Of a stretch of DNA of 64,000 nucleotides, positions 45,387 to 58,645 are shown piece after piece (within the stretch, counting starts at the first letter, position 1; each line of letters opens with the position of its first letter). The notes beneath the pieces are model-generated. The model had not been told where the DNA came from and made no database searches. It worked only from the letters and a program-made list of their open reading frames with translations. The stretch is from Rhododendron vialii (Eukaryota; Streptophyta; Magnoliopsida; Ericales; Ericaceae). Location: the NCBI RefSeq assembly GCF_030253575.1, contig NC_080559.1:33165501-33229500 (forward strand). The letters run 5' to 3'. The position numbers and the translations under genes were made by a program.

Positions 45387-45788
45387 AAACTAATTTATCT
45401 ATAGCTTATCTCACTTGTTGCGAATAGCCGCCCCCAAGAGAAGCCCTGAAGCCGGACCTGGTGTTCTTCTCCATGAATTTCTCAATTATCAGAGAAAAAA
45501 CAAACATACAATTGCTTTCACAGATATTTATGCTGAATAAAAGGCTCATATTCATACACATTGATCCAACTTATTGTACTCTTCCTTCCTTTTCTTTCAA
45601 TCAAGACATTTGTTGTATCCTCTCATCTATTTGCACTTAAAATATGTTAGTATACAATACACAATTCTAGCAAAATACATCTCATCCAGTGCTATGTAAT
45701 TTGAGAGTTAACAAGTTCCACAGGACCACTGCAGAAGACCAAAATGGGCCTTTAAACATTGATAAAAGTTGCACCTTCCATCGCAGTT
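45387..45788 (-). other. 3' flank of CHX pseudogene 2
   Basis: Counterpart of 4023-4424. No gene. Confidence 0.6.
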
Positions 45789-48446
45789 TTAGGCAGTGGT
45801 TTTCTGTTGCTGCACCACCAGCACAGATGCTCTACCCTTGAGATCCGACGACGAAAGAATGTCTCCGATCACTCCCATCTCCGGCAACTCACTCCACCCT
45901 TTCAACCCCAACGTCTGTGGAAACTCCACACCCCAATGTCTCCCCACGATTATAAGGTCGAATTCGCCCACCATTTCCCCTACTATCAACTCAGTTTCCG
46001 CCCCATCTTTCACTACCTCCTCCACGTAGACCATTTCCCCCCCACCAACGTTCGTAAACTCGTTCAACACCTCAGAGTCTCGCTTTTTCCCTTCATCAGA
46101 AGCTTCACATACCATGGGTTTGAAATTAACCATGGATAGTCCGATGCCCGAGGTCCTACTCTTTGCCATCCGTTTGGCGTAAAACAAAGCCTCACGGTCA
46201 TCGCTCCCCCTGAAAAAGATCACAGCCACACGTTGCTACCGCTGCTACGAGAGGCCCCCCTGATGGCGACCACGATCAACTAGGATCCCAACAGAACAAG
46301 GAGTCATGTCAAGGATTTTACAATTAACTGACCTCAGCTCAAAATCTTCCGACTCAACCGTCCCATCAACCGCCCATTTTCGGTGAAATGGGATTACTGT
46401 TAGGGAAGCAGTTTTGTTCAGAGCAAGAGTACATATATCTTCATGCATTAGTTTTCGCGGAGAAATTGCCGTGAAGGCCAGTGCGCAAATGCTCCCTTTG
46501 TGCCTTCTCTCATGGTGACCGAAAGCGTAGACCACATCGCCGCAGTAGGGGCTTTCTTCGGGATTTTGATGATTTTCGTGAGAGATGAAGAGGGGAAGAG
46601 CTCGACCGTGGAGCTCGATTAGGTGAAGGGCATAAACCATCATAGGGCTTTCTCTGGTCGGACAGGAGATGTCGATGAGGTTGAGGAATGCCAAGATGTT
46701 GTCTGGCCTGTGGATACACATGACTATACGTATCTCACCACCTTGTTTGGAATGCATGATGCTTCTTTTTTGGTAGCCTGCATATTTCTGTGATGGATCG
46801 TAGAGTTGTTTTACCAAGAGTGGAAGGACCACTGATGCCACTGCTGTGCTAGTCACAAGCAATGCAAATGTCTCCTCATTGAATGCCTGCAGTAGTACAT
46901 ATAAAAGGGAAACTTTGTTTAGAAGGCATCTTGCCATGGTTTTGAAGTATTTTGTGTCGTTGAGTTTCAACATTTGGGAAGCAATAACATCATGTTGCAT
47001 CCACTATGGTTGCAACATGGAAAAATGTGCTGTGTTCACCCATGAAAAATATCACAAAAAAAAAATCAAAACTTGCAGAATTGGGACACTTAAAACTGCC
47101 AGAAAATGCAGTTTGCGAGAGATTCATCAAGTTAGGGATGGATTCGGGATTCCGACCTAGGGGAGGCAAGCTCCTGTAATATTCCGACCTAGTGGGTGCG
47201 AGCTCCTGATTTTGTGGTTATTGGCGGTGGATCTATGGGGGGAGGGTCTCCCCCCAGATCCACCCCTGCAACCAATGTGAAAGTGCGGGCAACAATTCTG
47301 GACCATAGAGGTGCTATGTGCACTTATCTACATCTCTCCAATCCTGTATATCTAGAATTTATGAAAATAACAGCGTATGTAAGTAGGGTAACACAGTACA
47401 TACAAACAGACTTTACTTACAGAAACTTCATACAGAATGATATGGCTCATTTACATGTACCTATTGGACATGGAAAAAAGTCCCCATCTTAGTTTGCAAA
47501 CATGCCAAATATACATCAAATAGTTTTTCTGGATACATAAATCTCTTGTCAGAAAAGGACTTTTTCATTTAAACAAACAACTAAAATGATGGGAGCATGT
47601 AAGTGGCCAATTCCTACAAATCAGTGAGATCTCGAACAAAGGGGAAATTCAATAACGGCGAGTTTAGTTACCTGATCATCTCTGAAGAAGCTGTAGAAGG
47701 ACATTTGAACGATGCCTTTAGAGCTCATGATGAGGCCCAAGGCTAGAGCATCCTTGAAGGGCACTCGGCAAATACATGCAGGTATGATACACGCAACAAC
47801 CTTCGCCAAGAAAACCACAATGATGAGGACGACAATAGAAATCGCATACGGGTTAGACAGATTTATGGCTTGCAGATTCACCCTCAATGAGATCAAGGTC
47901 ATGAAAAGTGGTATAAACAGACCGGAAACAAAGGAATCGAGCTTATCAGCCAATGCGGACCCCAGTGGCGGTCCATCTGGTGCAGCAAATCCGATGATAA
48001 AAGGACCCAATATAGGAAATTCTCCAATCCAGTGAGTAAATGCACCAGCGAGTAAAATAAGCAGAATGACAGAGCAAATGTATGAGTCCTTGACAGGCCT
48101 TCCTTCTGGTGTCTGTTTGACGATCCATAGCATTGCAGGCCGAATGATGATAATGACAACAAGAATGAAACAAATAATCAATCCGATGAGCTGAAGTGTG
48201 CTTGATAACGAATGGTCTTCCATGAAAGACCTAAGCGTATTCATTATGAATGCGAGAGTTATGTCTAGTATTTCACTGGAGAGAGATGAAGCTAGTGCTA
48301 ACCGACCGAGCTCTGAATTGAGGATTTTGAGCTCTTTGAGAAGCATAGCCACGACAACAAATAGGCTCACGGATTGTAAACTGGAATCAAATACCAGACT
48401 AGCTGTTGAACCATCGTCCTTGTCTCTTATGAATTCTTTTAGGAGC
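45789..48446 (-). pseudogene. CHX (CPA2) cation/H+ exchanger pseudogene, copy 2
   Basis: Exon 1 at 47672-48446, exon 2 at 45789-46886, with the same donor and acceptor as copy 1. It differs from copy 1 by a few residues: FIIGFAAPDG for FILGFAVPDG in a membrane segment and a G for S in the C-terminal half. FIIGFAAPDG is closer to what I expect for the family, so copy 1 has probably drifted further. It has the same missing N-terminal part, replaced by L-module sequence at about 48447. Its two in-frame stops (46247-46245 and 46238-46236) are also shared with copy 1, so both defects predate the duplication. Confidence 0.9.
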
Positions 48447-48976
48447 AGGTTTTTGTGTTGGACTCTCAAGGGTATCCAATATCCCCTTGGTCCATGTTTT
48501 TTAGGTTTTTTTTTTCTCAATGAAAAGCAACTTATCAAAACAAACTTGTACTAAAGCTCATTGAATGGACTCGTGTAGCGCGTCGATGATCAAAATCAAA
48601 CACTCACACACGAATTGAGAGAAAACTTAACTATTATTAGATCATACACAATACCATTACAAAAAAAAAAAAAAAAAGACTCTCCAAAGGAGCACTCCTT
48701 TGAGCTTGACTCCGTCTGGTTATCTCTCACCCTCACCACAAATCTCGCCTTGGGTGAATACTAATGATGAAATGATTTTTGATTATTTAATGAAGTGTGG
48801 AGAGCCCAATGAACGAGTACCAAAGAACTAGGGATGTGTGCATCAAATGAAACTTAGAATATGTAAATGGGCGTGAAAACAAACTTTAGACTTTGTCGTT
48901 CCAATGATCTTTGAATCGGTCTACCTTCGACCGAGTTTTCATAAATAAACTTTCATTATTTTAAATGGTCGTTTCC
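48447..48976. repeat. L module and foldback shoulder
   Basis: Counterpart of 7083-7611, with an A run of about 18 at 48660. Confidence 0.65.
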
Positions 48977-49595
48977 AACACATTTAATAAAATTACAACC
49001 TCATTTATCATTATATAATTGATCTTAATCCGATTTAAAATAAAAATGATACGAGCGTTTTATTGAAAGAATTTGTTTTTCAACCCATTGAGGGTAAAAA
49101 TGTCATGTATTTGGATGTATATATTTTTTTTCATTGGAACCAATTTGGTAGGTAATTACATTGGACAAGCCTTCTAACGGTTCTATCCACGAGCAAATTG
49201 GAGTTCGGGAGTGTTTGGGGCAAGTCCGCAAAGTTGGACTTGTTTGCAATGTTCAGGATGCGCCCGGAGCGCATTGTAATGCGTCTGGGCGCAAAGGAGT
49301 GCGCCTGGGCGCATTGTAATGCTGCATAACATGTTAAACTTTGAGGACTTGCCCCGGACACTCCCTAACTCTAATTTTTGCGTGGTTTGAACCGTTAGAA
49401 AGCTTGTCCGATTTACTTTCCAGCCAAAGTAGTTTGGATAAAAAATCATTTGTATATCTAATGAAGCGACCATTTTACCCTCAATGGGTCAAATTATAAT
49501 TCGTTCTGGCAAAACGCATGTATGTTTCTCATTTTAAATTGGATCAAGACCCATTATATATCAATAAATAGTGTTTTTAAAGTACTAAAAGATGA
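48977..49595. repeat. Foldback 8
   Basis: Counterpart of foldback 1. Left arm 48977-49237, right arm 49337-49595, GC-rich loop between. Confidence 0.85.
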
Positions 49596-50410
49596 AGGGA
49601 TCCAACGATAAATGGGAGTTGAACATATAGTTTCTCTTTCCCCACATTGAAACAAGCGACATTCTTTGTTGCGATTGGTATTTTTTTTGGAAGCATCAAT
49701 CTGAATGATACATTGTTTGGCAACATCTATAAATGTTTTTTGAATCAGAATGATGGATTTCTATTTGAAATGTTGGTGCATTGGTATTGGCTGTTTTATG
49801 AAAAATTGAATGTCAATTTCAGTAGTTCATTACATCAAAAAAGAAAAACGTACTGAATGCTCCTAAGGCGCAATTCATATGCGCCCGAGGCGCATTATAA
49901 AAAGGGAAAAAATAGGATGTGCCCAGGGAGCAATTCAAATGCGCCTGAGACACATTACAAAAAAGAAGAAATTCTGGTTGCGCCCAGCCGGAGGTGTGAC
50001 TTAAATGTGCCTTACGAAAAGAGTTCAAATTAATCAGGATGCACGCCCTTGGCGCCATTCAAATACGCTCGAGGCGCATGTGATGCAATTTTTTTTGGAC
50101 TAGTTCGTTTTACTCCCGGTTGGATGGAGACTATAAAAGGCCAGCCTTTAAACATTAATTATTGTAAGGATTTTTAAAGCAAAAGAGACGCCCAAGAAGC
50201 CAGTGCGATGGGTTTCCAAGAGTTCCATCTCTGAAGATTTCATTGAACAACTTAAATCGATCTCCAATCATATCACTTCACTGAGAATTTCATATGCAAT
50301 ATAAAATTACTCATCATCAAATTATTTCTCATCAATGTCGGCATTCTTTGTTGGTTATGCTTTCGTTACAAGAAAATCCGTTAACTAGCTAAAAGTCCTA
50401 TTCAATTAAA
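49596..50410 (+). repeat. G1 block 7
   Basis: Counterpart of G1 block 1; GC-rich repeats at 49865-50085, CTATAAAAGG at 50131-50140. Confidence 0.65.
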
Positions 50411-51179
50411 ATGCAAGTTGACAACAATATCTTAATTTCTTGGTACATTTCAAGACAGGATATTGTTGCAGTTGACAATTGTTTTCAAACTGCAAGGTGA
50501 AATAAGGCGTAGCAGTGGGACACTGACCTTGCGTATCTAAGCGTCTGGGAAGAGTGTGAATCTTTTTCAAGGCAAAATGTCTGATTTTGCAATGGAAATT
50601 GGACTTCATCACAGTGTTTTCCAAACCTCATTGTTGGATTTTTATGCAAAGTTTGGGGACATGGAGAACAGCATGACATGGAGTGCTATTATATTAGAGA
50701 GCCAATATAATATGACCATGTGCTAGGTTTTGAAGCCTTGCAATTTTGTCCAAACGGCAGAAGAAGGAATGGAGCCGAATAGTATGACTTTCTTAAGCTT
50801 ATTATTTGCTTGTAGCCACTTTGAAGGTTGTAGAGTTGTTTTTGTGATGAAATGGCCATCTGTAGAGTCGTTTATGCCATCAAATGGAGATTCGGAATGG
50901 GAAGCTGAACGAGGATTTGTTGGGCCGGTCATGGAATGGGCATTTGGTATGATTATGAAATTAGTGACTTTTACATATGGTAGGATTTTGGGAGTGCTAT
51001 CGGCAGCCTGTTGAGTTCATGGGAACCAAAAAATGAGGGGAATATGTAGCAAAATGGCTCTTATATTTGGAACCTAAAAATGGTGGCCAGCTATTACACT
51101 AAGTAAAGTTCAAGCTGTTGTTGAGAGGTGGGATAGAGTTGAAGAAGTACGGAGAGTAGCCGAAGTGGAGCTACGTTGA
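50411..51179 (+). pseudogene. PPR-E gene fragment (copy 7)
   Basis: Counterpart of copy 2 but keeps the ~168 bp missing there (50475-50645), including KMSDFAMEIGLHHSVFQTSL and the LLDFYAKFGDMEN part. It still has stops and frame changes. Confidence 0.78.
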
Positions 51180-51630
51180 AGCCTAATGATCAATCCATGG
51201 GTTTGATTCTAGAAATCAATCACACCTTCAAATTCTTAAAATCTATGAGCCACTGGATGTTATATGTAGGAATGAAATTACATCAACAGAAAAAAACTGA
51301 ATGCTCCCAACGTGCTGTTGAAATTCGCTTGCGAAGCCCTACAAAATGAGAGAAAATAGAATGCACCCGGGGCATGATTCAATTGCGCTTGAGGCACATT
51401 AAAAAAGGATAGAAAATGTGAATGCGCCCGGGCGCAAAGTAAATGCGTCTGAGGCACATGCGATGCAGCAAATATTTTTAATTTGTTTTTTTAACTGAGT
51501 TTTTCTAGTCCGAATTGGAGCGAGACTAAAAGATGGCAATCCTTCAAACATTATAACGATTTTTAAATCATAAGAGAGGCACAAGAAGCCCATACGAAGT
51601 GACTCCAAGGGTTGTTCGAGCATAAGAGTG
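51180..51630 (+). repeat. G2 block 8
   Basis: Counterpart of 9647-10090. Directly followed by a trimmed L module, no U2. Confidence 0.65.
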
Positions 51631-52046
51631 CTCATTGAGTGGACTCGTGTAGCGTGCTGAGCATCAAAATCAAACACTCACACACGAATTGGGAGAAAAC
51701 TTAACTATTATTGGATCATACATAATAACATTACAAAAAAAAAAAAAGACTCTCCAAAGGAGCACTCCTTTGAGCTCGACTCCGTCTGGTTATCTCTCAC
51801 CCTCACCACAAATCTCGCCTAGGGTGAATCCTGATGATGTAACGGTTTTTGATTATTTAATGAAGTGTGAAGAGCCCAATGAACAATTACCATAGAACTA
51901 GGGATATGTGCGTCAAACGGAACTTTGAATATGTAAATGGGCATGAAAACGAATTTTGGCCTTTGTTTCTCCAATGATCTTTGAATCGGTCTCCGTTCGA
52001 CTGACTTTTCATAAATAAAATTTCATTATGTTAATTGGTCGTTTCT
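51631..52046. repeat. L module (5' trimmed)
   Basis: Counterpart of 10091-10511. Confidence 0.6.
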
Positions 52047-52494
52047 ATTATTTTTTAATACTGTTACGACCTTATTTATCATTATATAATTGGTCTTAAT
52101 CCAATATAAAATAAAAACAATACGAGCGTTCTATTGAAAGATTTTTTTTCCGACCAATTGAGGGTAAAAATGTCATGTATTTTGATGTCAATTTTTTTTT
52201 TCATTGGAACCAATTTGGTAGGTAATTAGACTGGACAAGCCTTCTAACGGTTCAATCCACGAGCAAATTGAAGTTCGGGAGTGTCTGGGGCAAGTCCGCA
52301 AAGTTCCGATTTACTTTCCAGCCAAAGTAGTTTGGATAAAAAAAATCATTTGTATATCTAATGAAGCGACCATTTTACCCTCGATGGGTCAAAATATAAT
52401 TCGTTTTGGCAAAACGCATGTATGTTTCTCATTTTAAATTGGATCAAGACCCATTATATATCAATAAATAGTGTTTTTAAAGTACTAAATGATG
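52047..52494. repeat. Foldback 9, apex deleted
   Basis: The left arm (52047-52305) joins at GTCCGCAAAGTT directly to CCGATTTACTTTCC, the outer right arm (to 52494). The loop and inner right arm (172 bp, kept in foldback 2) are gone, so only the outer, weaker arms could pair, around an unpaired ~75-nt left inner arm. Confidence 0.8.
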
Positions 52495-53315
52495 GCGGGA
52501 TCCAACGATAAATGGTAGTTGAACATATAGTTTCTCTTTCCCCGCATTGAAACAAGCGATATTCTTGCTTGCGATTGGTATTTTTTTTTGGAAGCACCAA
52601 TCTGAATGATACATTGTTTGGCAACAACTATAAATGTGTTTTGAATCAGAATGATGGATTTCTATGTGAAATGTTGGTGCATTGGTATGCCTCTTGGCTG
52701 TTTTATGAAAAACTGAATGTCTATTTCAGTAGTTCATTATATCAAAAAAGAAAAACGCACTGAATGCTCCCATGGCGCAATTCATATGCGCCTGAGGCGC
52801 ATTACAGAAAGGGAAATTATAGGATGTGCCCAGGGAACAACTCAAATGCGCCTGAGACACATTACAAAAAAGAAGAAATTTTGGTTGCGCCCAGCCAGAG
52901 GCCTGACTAAAATGTGCCTTACGAAAATTGTGCAAATTAATCAGGATGCACTCCCTTGGCAATATTCATATGCCCCCGAGGCGCATGTGACGCAAATTAT
53001 TTTTTACTGGTTCGTTTTAGTCCTGGTTGGCTAGAGACTATAAATAAAGGGCCAGCCTTTCAACGTTAATTAGTGTAAGGATTTTTCAAGCAAAAGAGAT
53101 GCAGAAGAAGCTAGTGCAAAGGGTTTCCAAGAGTTCCATCCTTGAACATTTCATTGAACAACTTAAATTGATCTCCAATCAAATCACTTCACTGAGAATT
53201 TCATATGGAATTTAAAATTACTCATCATCAAGTTATTTCTCTTCAATGGCGTCATTCTTTGTTGGTTATGCTTAGAAAATCAGTTAACTAGCTAAAAGGC
53301 CTATTCCATTAAAAT
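52495..53315 (+). repeat. G1 block 8
   Basis: Counterpart of G1 block 2, with CTATAAATAAAGG at 53038-53050. Confidence 0.65.
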
Positions 53316-54131
53316 GCAAGTTGACAATACCTTGATTTCTTGGTACATTTCAAGACAGGATATTGTGGAAGTTTACAATTGTTTTAACAAACTGCAAGGT
53401 GAAGTAAGGCCTAGCAGTGGGACATTGACCTTGACAATTGTTTTAACAAACTGCAAGGTGAAGTAAGGCCTAGCAGTGGGACATTGACCTTGGGTATCTC
53501 ACCTTTTGGGAAGAATGTTAATCTTTTCCAAGGCAAAATGTCTGATTTTGCTATTGAAAATGGGACTTCATCGCAGTGTTGTCCAAACTTCATTGTTGGA
53601 TTTTTTTGCAAATTAAAGTTTGGGGAGATGGAGAATAGCATTACTTGGAGTGCTATTATATCAGGTCTTATTGATGGAGAGCTGTTATTATACGACCATG
53701 CCCTAGGTTTTGAAGCCTGCAATTTTGTCGTTAAACGGCAGAAGAAGGAATGGAGCCGAATAGTATGACCTTCTTGAGCTTATTATCTGCTTGTAGCCAC
53801 TCTGGCCATCTAGGTGAAGGCTGTAGAGTCGTTTATGCCATGAAATGGAGATTCGGAATGGGAAGCTCAACGAGGATTTGTTGGGCAATGGGCATTTAGT
53901 AAGATTCTGAAACTAGTGACTTTTCCAAATGGTAGGATTTTGGGAGCGCTATTGGCTGACTGTAGAGTTCATGGGAACCAAAAAATGAGGGGAATATGTA
54001 GCAAAATGGCTCTTATATTTGGAACGTAAAAATGGTGGCTAGCTATTACACTCAGTAAAGTTCAAGCTGTTGCTGAGAGGTGGGATAGAGTTGAAGAAGT
54101 ACGGAGAGTAGCCAAAGTGGAGCTGCATTGA
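53316..54131 (+). pseudogene. PPR-E gene fragment (copy 8)
   Basis: Counterpart of copy 3, including the 59-bp tandem duplication at 53375-53492. Confidence 0.78.
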
Positions 54132-54580
54132 AGCCTAATGATCAATCCATGGGTTTGTTTCTATAAATCAATTGCACCTTCAAATTCTTGAAAACTATGA
54201 GCCTATTATATATATGTAGGAATGAAATTACATCAAAGAAAAAAAATGAATGCTCCCAACGTATAGTTGAAATTCACTTGTGGCGCCCAACAAAATGAGA
54301 GAAAATTGAATGCGCCCGGGGCATGATTTAATTGCGCCTGAGGCACATTAAAAAAGGATAGAAAATGTGAATGCGCCCGAGCACAACTTAAATGCGTCTG
54401 AGGCACATGCGATGCAGCAAATATTTTAAATTTGTTTTTTTAACTGAGTTTTTCTAGTCTGAATTGGAGCGAGACTAAAAGAAGGCAATCCTTCAGACAT
54501 TATAACGATTTTTAAACCATAAGAGAGGCACAAGAAGCCCATACAAAGTGACTCCAAGGGTTGTTCTAGCATAAGAGTGC
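54132..54580 (+). repeat. G2 block 9
   Basis: Counterpart of 12773-13215. Confidence 0.6.
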
Positions 54581-55046
54581 TCATTGAGTGGACTCGTGTA
54601 GCGTGTCGAGGATCAAAATCAAACACTCGCACACGAATTGGGAGAAAACTTAACTATTATTGGATCATACGCAATAACATTACAAAAAAAAGACTCTCCA
54701 TAGAAGCACTCCTTTGAGCTCGACTCCGTCTGGTTATCTCCCTCCCTCACCACAAATCTCGCCTAGGGTGAATCCTGGTGATGAAACGGTTTTTGATTAT
54801 TTAATGAAGTGTGGAGAGCCCAATGAACGAGTACCGTAGAACTAGGGATATGTGCGTCAAACGGAACTTAGAATATGTAAATGGGTGTGAAAACGAAATT
54901 TAGCCTTTGTTGCTCCAATGGTCTTTGAATCGGTCTCCCTTCGAGAAAATACTAGTACTAGTACTTCTCAATTACACAGATCTGCATATGTCAAAGCCAA
55001 CTAATTTGGTTCTAGACCCGAAGGAGCAGAAACATTTGAACTTGGT
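54581..55046. repeat. L module fused to the U2 3' flank
   Basis: Counterpart of 13216-13687, with the same joint at TCTCCCTTCGAGAAAATAC near 54945. Confidence 0.62.
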
Positions 55047-55239
55047 TTGGTTGGGGTGCGCCAAGCCAAGGCAATAGTGCAACACCAAGCCAATGCATTA
55101 GAGGCCGCAGTAGCAAGCTACTGTAGTGGGCCCTCCCCTCAAAAAATTATGAATTTAATAAATAGTGAACCGATAGCCCACATATTAGATATTAAACTAC
55201 TAAGAACCGATACTACACTTGATCTTTGCCAGAAGGCTT
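55047..55239 (-). ncRNA. U2 snRNA-like gene copy 7 (5' end missing, pseudogene)
   Basis: Counterpart of copy 2: GTAGTA and the 3' end are kept, the first ~12 nt are missing. TATA at 55262-55272, degraded USE at 55303-55317. Confidence 0.85.
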
Positions 55240-56355
55240 GTCTTCTTTTCTCTTAGGCTGCCTATTTTATAGTCAAGTTTTCTGTCCTCGTTTTTCTGCT
55301 TAGTTGATATAGGAAACAAACCCCAAAGTAACAAACTGGGTTTTGCTGCTTTTGCACATATTTTGGTTGGTTTGTGCAGCCGGTTCGACTCAGTTGTTTG
55401 AAGCCTCTGAGCACCTGGTGAGTCCTTGTGTCCACCTCCATCATTGGCTAAACAATCATTTGGTTATCACATTTTGGGCTTTATTCTAACCAAAGCTATT
55501 GCATCGTTTGCCCAAATGATGTCCTCTCTGATCTCATCCGTATTCCGATCGAAGATGGAAGTTTCATTTACATTGTAACTGCTGAATCTATTGAGTTTGA
55601 GATTGCTTGGATTAAAAAAAAAACCCCTCTAAATTAGCCCGTCAGATATCTAAATTAGCCCTCTAAATTGCTCAATAATGAGTTCAATATGCAGCTCTGT
55701 ATTGCTTAGAATGTGATTGAGTTCGTTCTAGCTTCAGGAAGTCTTTGCTACCCCTTGAGATCCATTTGTTCTACTTTTTAGTCCTGTAATTCCTCTCTTC
55801 TTTCTGTTTGGTTTGGACCTTCTCTAGTACATGGTAGGTTTTTGTGTTGGACTCTCAAGGGTATCCAATATCCCCCTGGTCCATGTTTTTTAGTTTGTTT
55901 TTTCTCAATGAAAAGCAACTTACCAAAACAAACTTGTACTAAAGCTCATTGAGTGGACTCGTGTAGCGCGTCAAGGATCAAAGTCACACACGAATTGAGA
56001 GAAAACTTAACTATTATTGGATCATACGCAATAAAATTACAAAAAAAAAAAAGACGCTCCAGAGGATCACTACTTTGAGCTCAACTCCCTCTGGTTATGT
56101 CTCACCCTCACCACAAATCTCGTCTTGGGTGAATTCTGATGATGAAACGGTTTTTGATTATTTAATGAAGCGTGGAGAGCCCAATAAACAAGTACCATAG
56201 AACTAGGTATGTGTGCGTCAAACGTAACTTAGAATGTTTAAATGGGCGTGCAAACGGACATTAGCCTTTGTCTCTCCAATGATCTTTGAATCGGTCTCCC
56301 TTCGACCGACTTTTCATAAATAATAAAATTTCATTATTTTAATTGGTCATTTCCA
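55240..56355. repeat. U2 5' flank plus L module
   Basis: Counterpart of 13881-14996, including the ~135-bp extra segment near 55441-55570. Confidence 0.62.
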
Positions 56356-56974
56356 TCGTCTTTTCATACAGTTAAAACCTTATTTATCATTATATAATTT
56401 GTCTTAATCCGATTTAAAATAAAAACGATACGAGCGTTTTATTGAAAGAATTTGTTTTTCGACCAATTGAGGGAAAATGGTCATGTATTTTGATGTAAAA
56501 ATTATATTTCATTGGAACCAATTAGGTAGGAAATTAGATTGGACAAGCCTTCTAACGGTTCAATCCAAGACCAAATTGGAGTTCGGGAATGTCTGGGGCA
56601 AGTCCACAAAGTTAGAATTGTTTGCAAGGTTCAGGATGCGCCCGTGGCGCATTTTAATGTGCCTGGGCGCAAAGGAGTACGCCTGAGGCGCATTGTAATG
56701 CTGCATAACATGTTAAACTTTGCGGACTTGCCCCGGACGCTCTCAGACTCCAATTTTCGCGTGGTTTGAACCGTTAGAAAGCTTGTCCAATTTACTTTCT
56801 AGCCAAAGTAGTTTGGATAAAAAAACCATTTGTATATCTAATGAAGTGACCATTTTACCCTCGATGGGTTAAAATAGGATTCGTTCCGACAAAATGCGTG
56901 TATGTTTCTCATTTTAAATTGGATCAAGACCCATAATATATAAATAAATAATGTTTTTAAAGTACTAAAAGATG
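56356..56974. repeat. Foldback 10
   Basis: Counterpart of foldback 3: left arm 56356-56614, right arm 56715-56974. Confidence 0.85.
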
Positions 56975-57635
56975 GCGGGATCAAACTATAAATGGGAGTT
57001 GAGCATATAGTTTCACTTTCCCCACATTGAACCATGCGATATTCTTGGTTGCGATTGGTATTTTTTTTGGAAGCATCAATCTGAACGATACATTGTTTGG
57101 CAACAACTATAAATGTGTTTTGAATCAGAATGATGGATTTCTATGTGAAATGTTGGTGCATTGGTATGCCTCTTGGCTGTTTTATGAAAAACTGGATGTC
57201 TTTTTCAGTAGTTAATTACATCAAAAAAGAAAAACGTATTGAATGCTCCCAAGGCGCAATTCATATGCGCCTGAGGCGCATTACAGAAAGGGAAAAAATA
57301 GGATGTGCCCAGGGAGCAATTCAATTGCGCCCGAGACACATTACAAAAAAAAAGAAATTCTGGGTGCGCCCAACCGAGCCGCGACTTAAATGTGCCTTAC
57401 GAAAATAGTGCAAATTAATCAGGATGCACGCCTTTGGCTCAATTCAAATACGCCCGAGGCGCATGTGATACATTTTTTTTTTTCGACTGGTTCGTTTAGT
57501 TCTAGTTGGCTGTAGACTATAAAAGGCCTGCCTTTAAACATTAATTAGTGTAAGGATTTTTCAAATAAAGGTGACGCACGCACAAGAAGCCAGTGCGAAG
57601 GGTTTCCAAGAGTTCCATCGATGAAGATTTCATTG
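56975..57635 (+). repeat. G1 block 9, cut short by element X; crossover zone
   Basis: The first half follows G1 block 3. From about 57405 the sequence is no longer its close duplicate and resembles the G1 blocks near 24.2 and 27.7 kb (for example CTATAAAAGG-CCTGCC at 57517-57526, against the damaged CTATGAAAGG at 16158). The leader ends where element X starts. Confidence 0.65.
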
Positions 57636-57842
57636 AACATAGACTTATGGTGTTAGATATTTGCTCTCGAACTAGACGGTGGCATCTTTCTTGTTGTTCC
57701 TATTTCGGCTCCCGCATTACGAAATCTTGATTCTGTCCTTGCTAGTACCCGTATGCAAACAAAAAGATTCAAACTTGTCTTGTTTTCTTGATTTGTCCAA
57801 ATGAATTACAAACAAGGGAAGAAGAGAACTTTAATCGATGAG

Positions 57843-57887
<45 letters not shown>

Positions 57888-58098
57888 TTAAGTGCAATAA
57901 AGAAGAAGAACTTACGTCGTGTGATTTTGAAAGAAAAAGTTGGGTTTTGCCAAGAACTGAACGAAAATTTTCTTCCTGCAAAATTTTCTGCTGCTGCAAT
58001 AATCTTTCTCTGTTGCGTTGATTCTTCTTGGTTTTGGTCATCTAGGGAAGAAGAAGAAGATGAAAGAATTACACTTGGCTGCAAACAATTCCTTATGG
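57636..58098 (-). other. Element X, copy 4
   Basis: Full-length copy with the longest AAT tract in the window ((AAT)~14, 57843-57887), so this microsatellite is length-variable between paralogues (0 to ~14 units). The donor-like site is kept. Confidence 0.45.
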
Positions 58099-58106
58099 CC
58101 GCAAAT

Positions 58107-58326
58107 TAGGCATGTGCTAAAAACCCGTCAACCCGCGGACCCGACCCGACCGAAAGGGTCTCGGGTGGGGTCGAACATGTGGTTCGGACGGGTGCAGGTT
58201 TAATTTCTGTTAAAAATTAGATTTCGGTTCGAAGTTCGGATTGGTGTATTTCTTACCCGACCTGACCAATCCATAAAGATCTATTCGGTTTTTGGTTGGA
58301 CCCGACCCGACCTGTGCACACCCCTA
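58107..58326. mobile_element. hAT-like MITE, copy 3 (without Copia)
   Basis: Same ends as copy 1 (TAGGCATGTGC ... GTGCACACCCCTA), flanked by CCGCAAAT (58099-58106) and CCACAAAT (58327-58334). Its internal sequence (CCCGACCTGACCAATCCATA) matches the split copy at 33.3-33.5 kb, so it shows what that one looked like before the Copia insertion. Confidence 0.85.
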
Positions 58327-58334
58327 CCACAAAT

Positions 58335-58645
58335 TATTGAAAGCGTGATTACTACGCACGATTCTATTGTGTTTTACATGCTTCTTGGCCGCTTTGAATT
58401 ACTCGTGGATGCGTCAAATTACACTTGACCGCGTCGAATTACATTCTCTTGTGTTTTACATGCTTTTTGGCCACGTTGAACTACACTTGGTAGATTCGAA
58501 TTACTTGAGGACGCGTCGAATTACACTTGGCCGCATCAAATTACATTCTCTTTTTTATACATGCTTCTTGGCCGCGTAGAAGTACACTTGGCCACGTTGA
58601 ATTAGACTTGGCCGCGTCGGATTACTCGTGGCCGCAAACATTTTT
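58335..58645. repeat. ~20-bp minisatellite
   Basis: Unit order follows 33546-33838. Confidence 0.8.

Larger units (their letters stand above)
41359..57405. repeat. Segmental duplication block A, copy 2
   Basis: Near-identical second copy of 1-16046. Retains ~168 bp that copy 1 lost (50475-50645) and lacks 172 bp that copy 1 has (near 52305). The block ends within a G1 block at about 57405, where the relationship switches to the 27.6-28.3 kb region. Confidence 0.93.
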
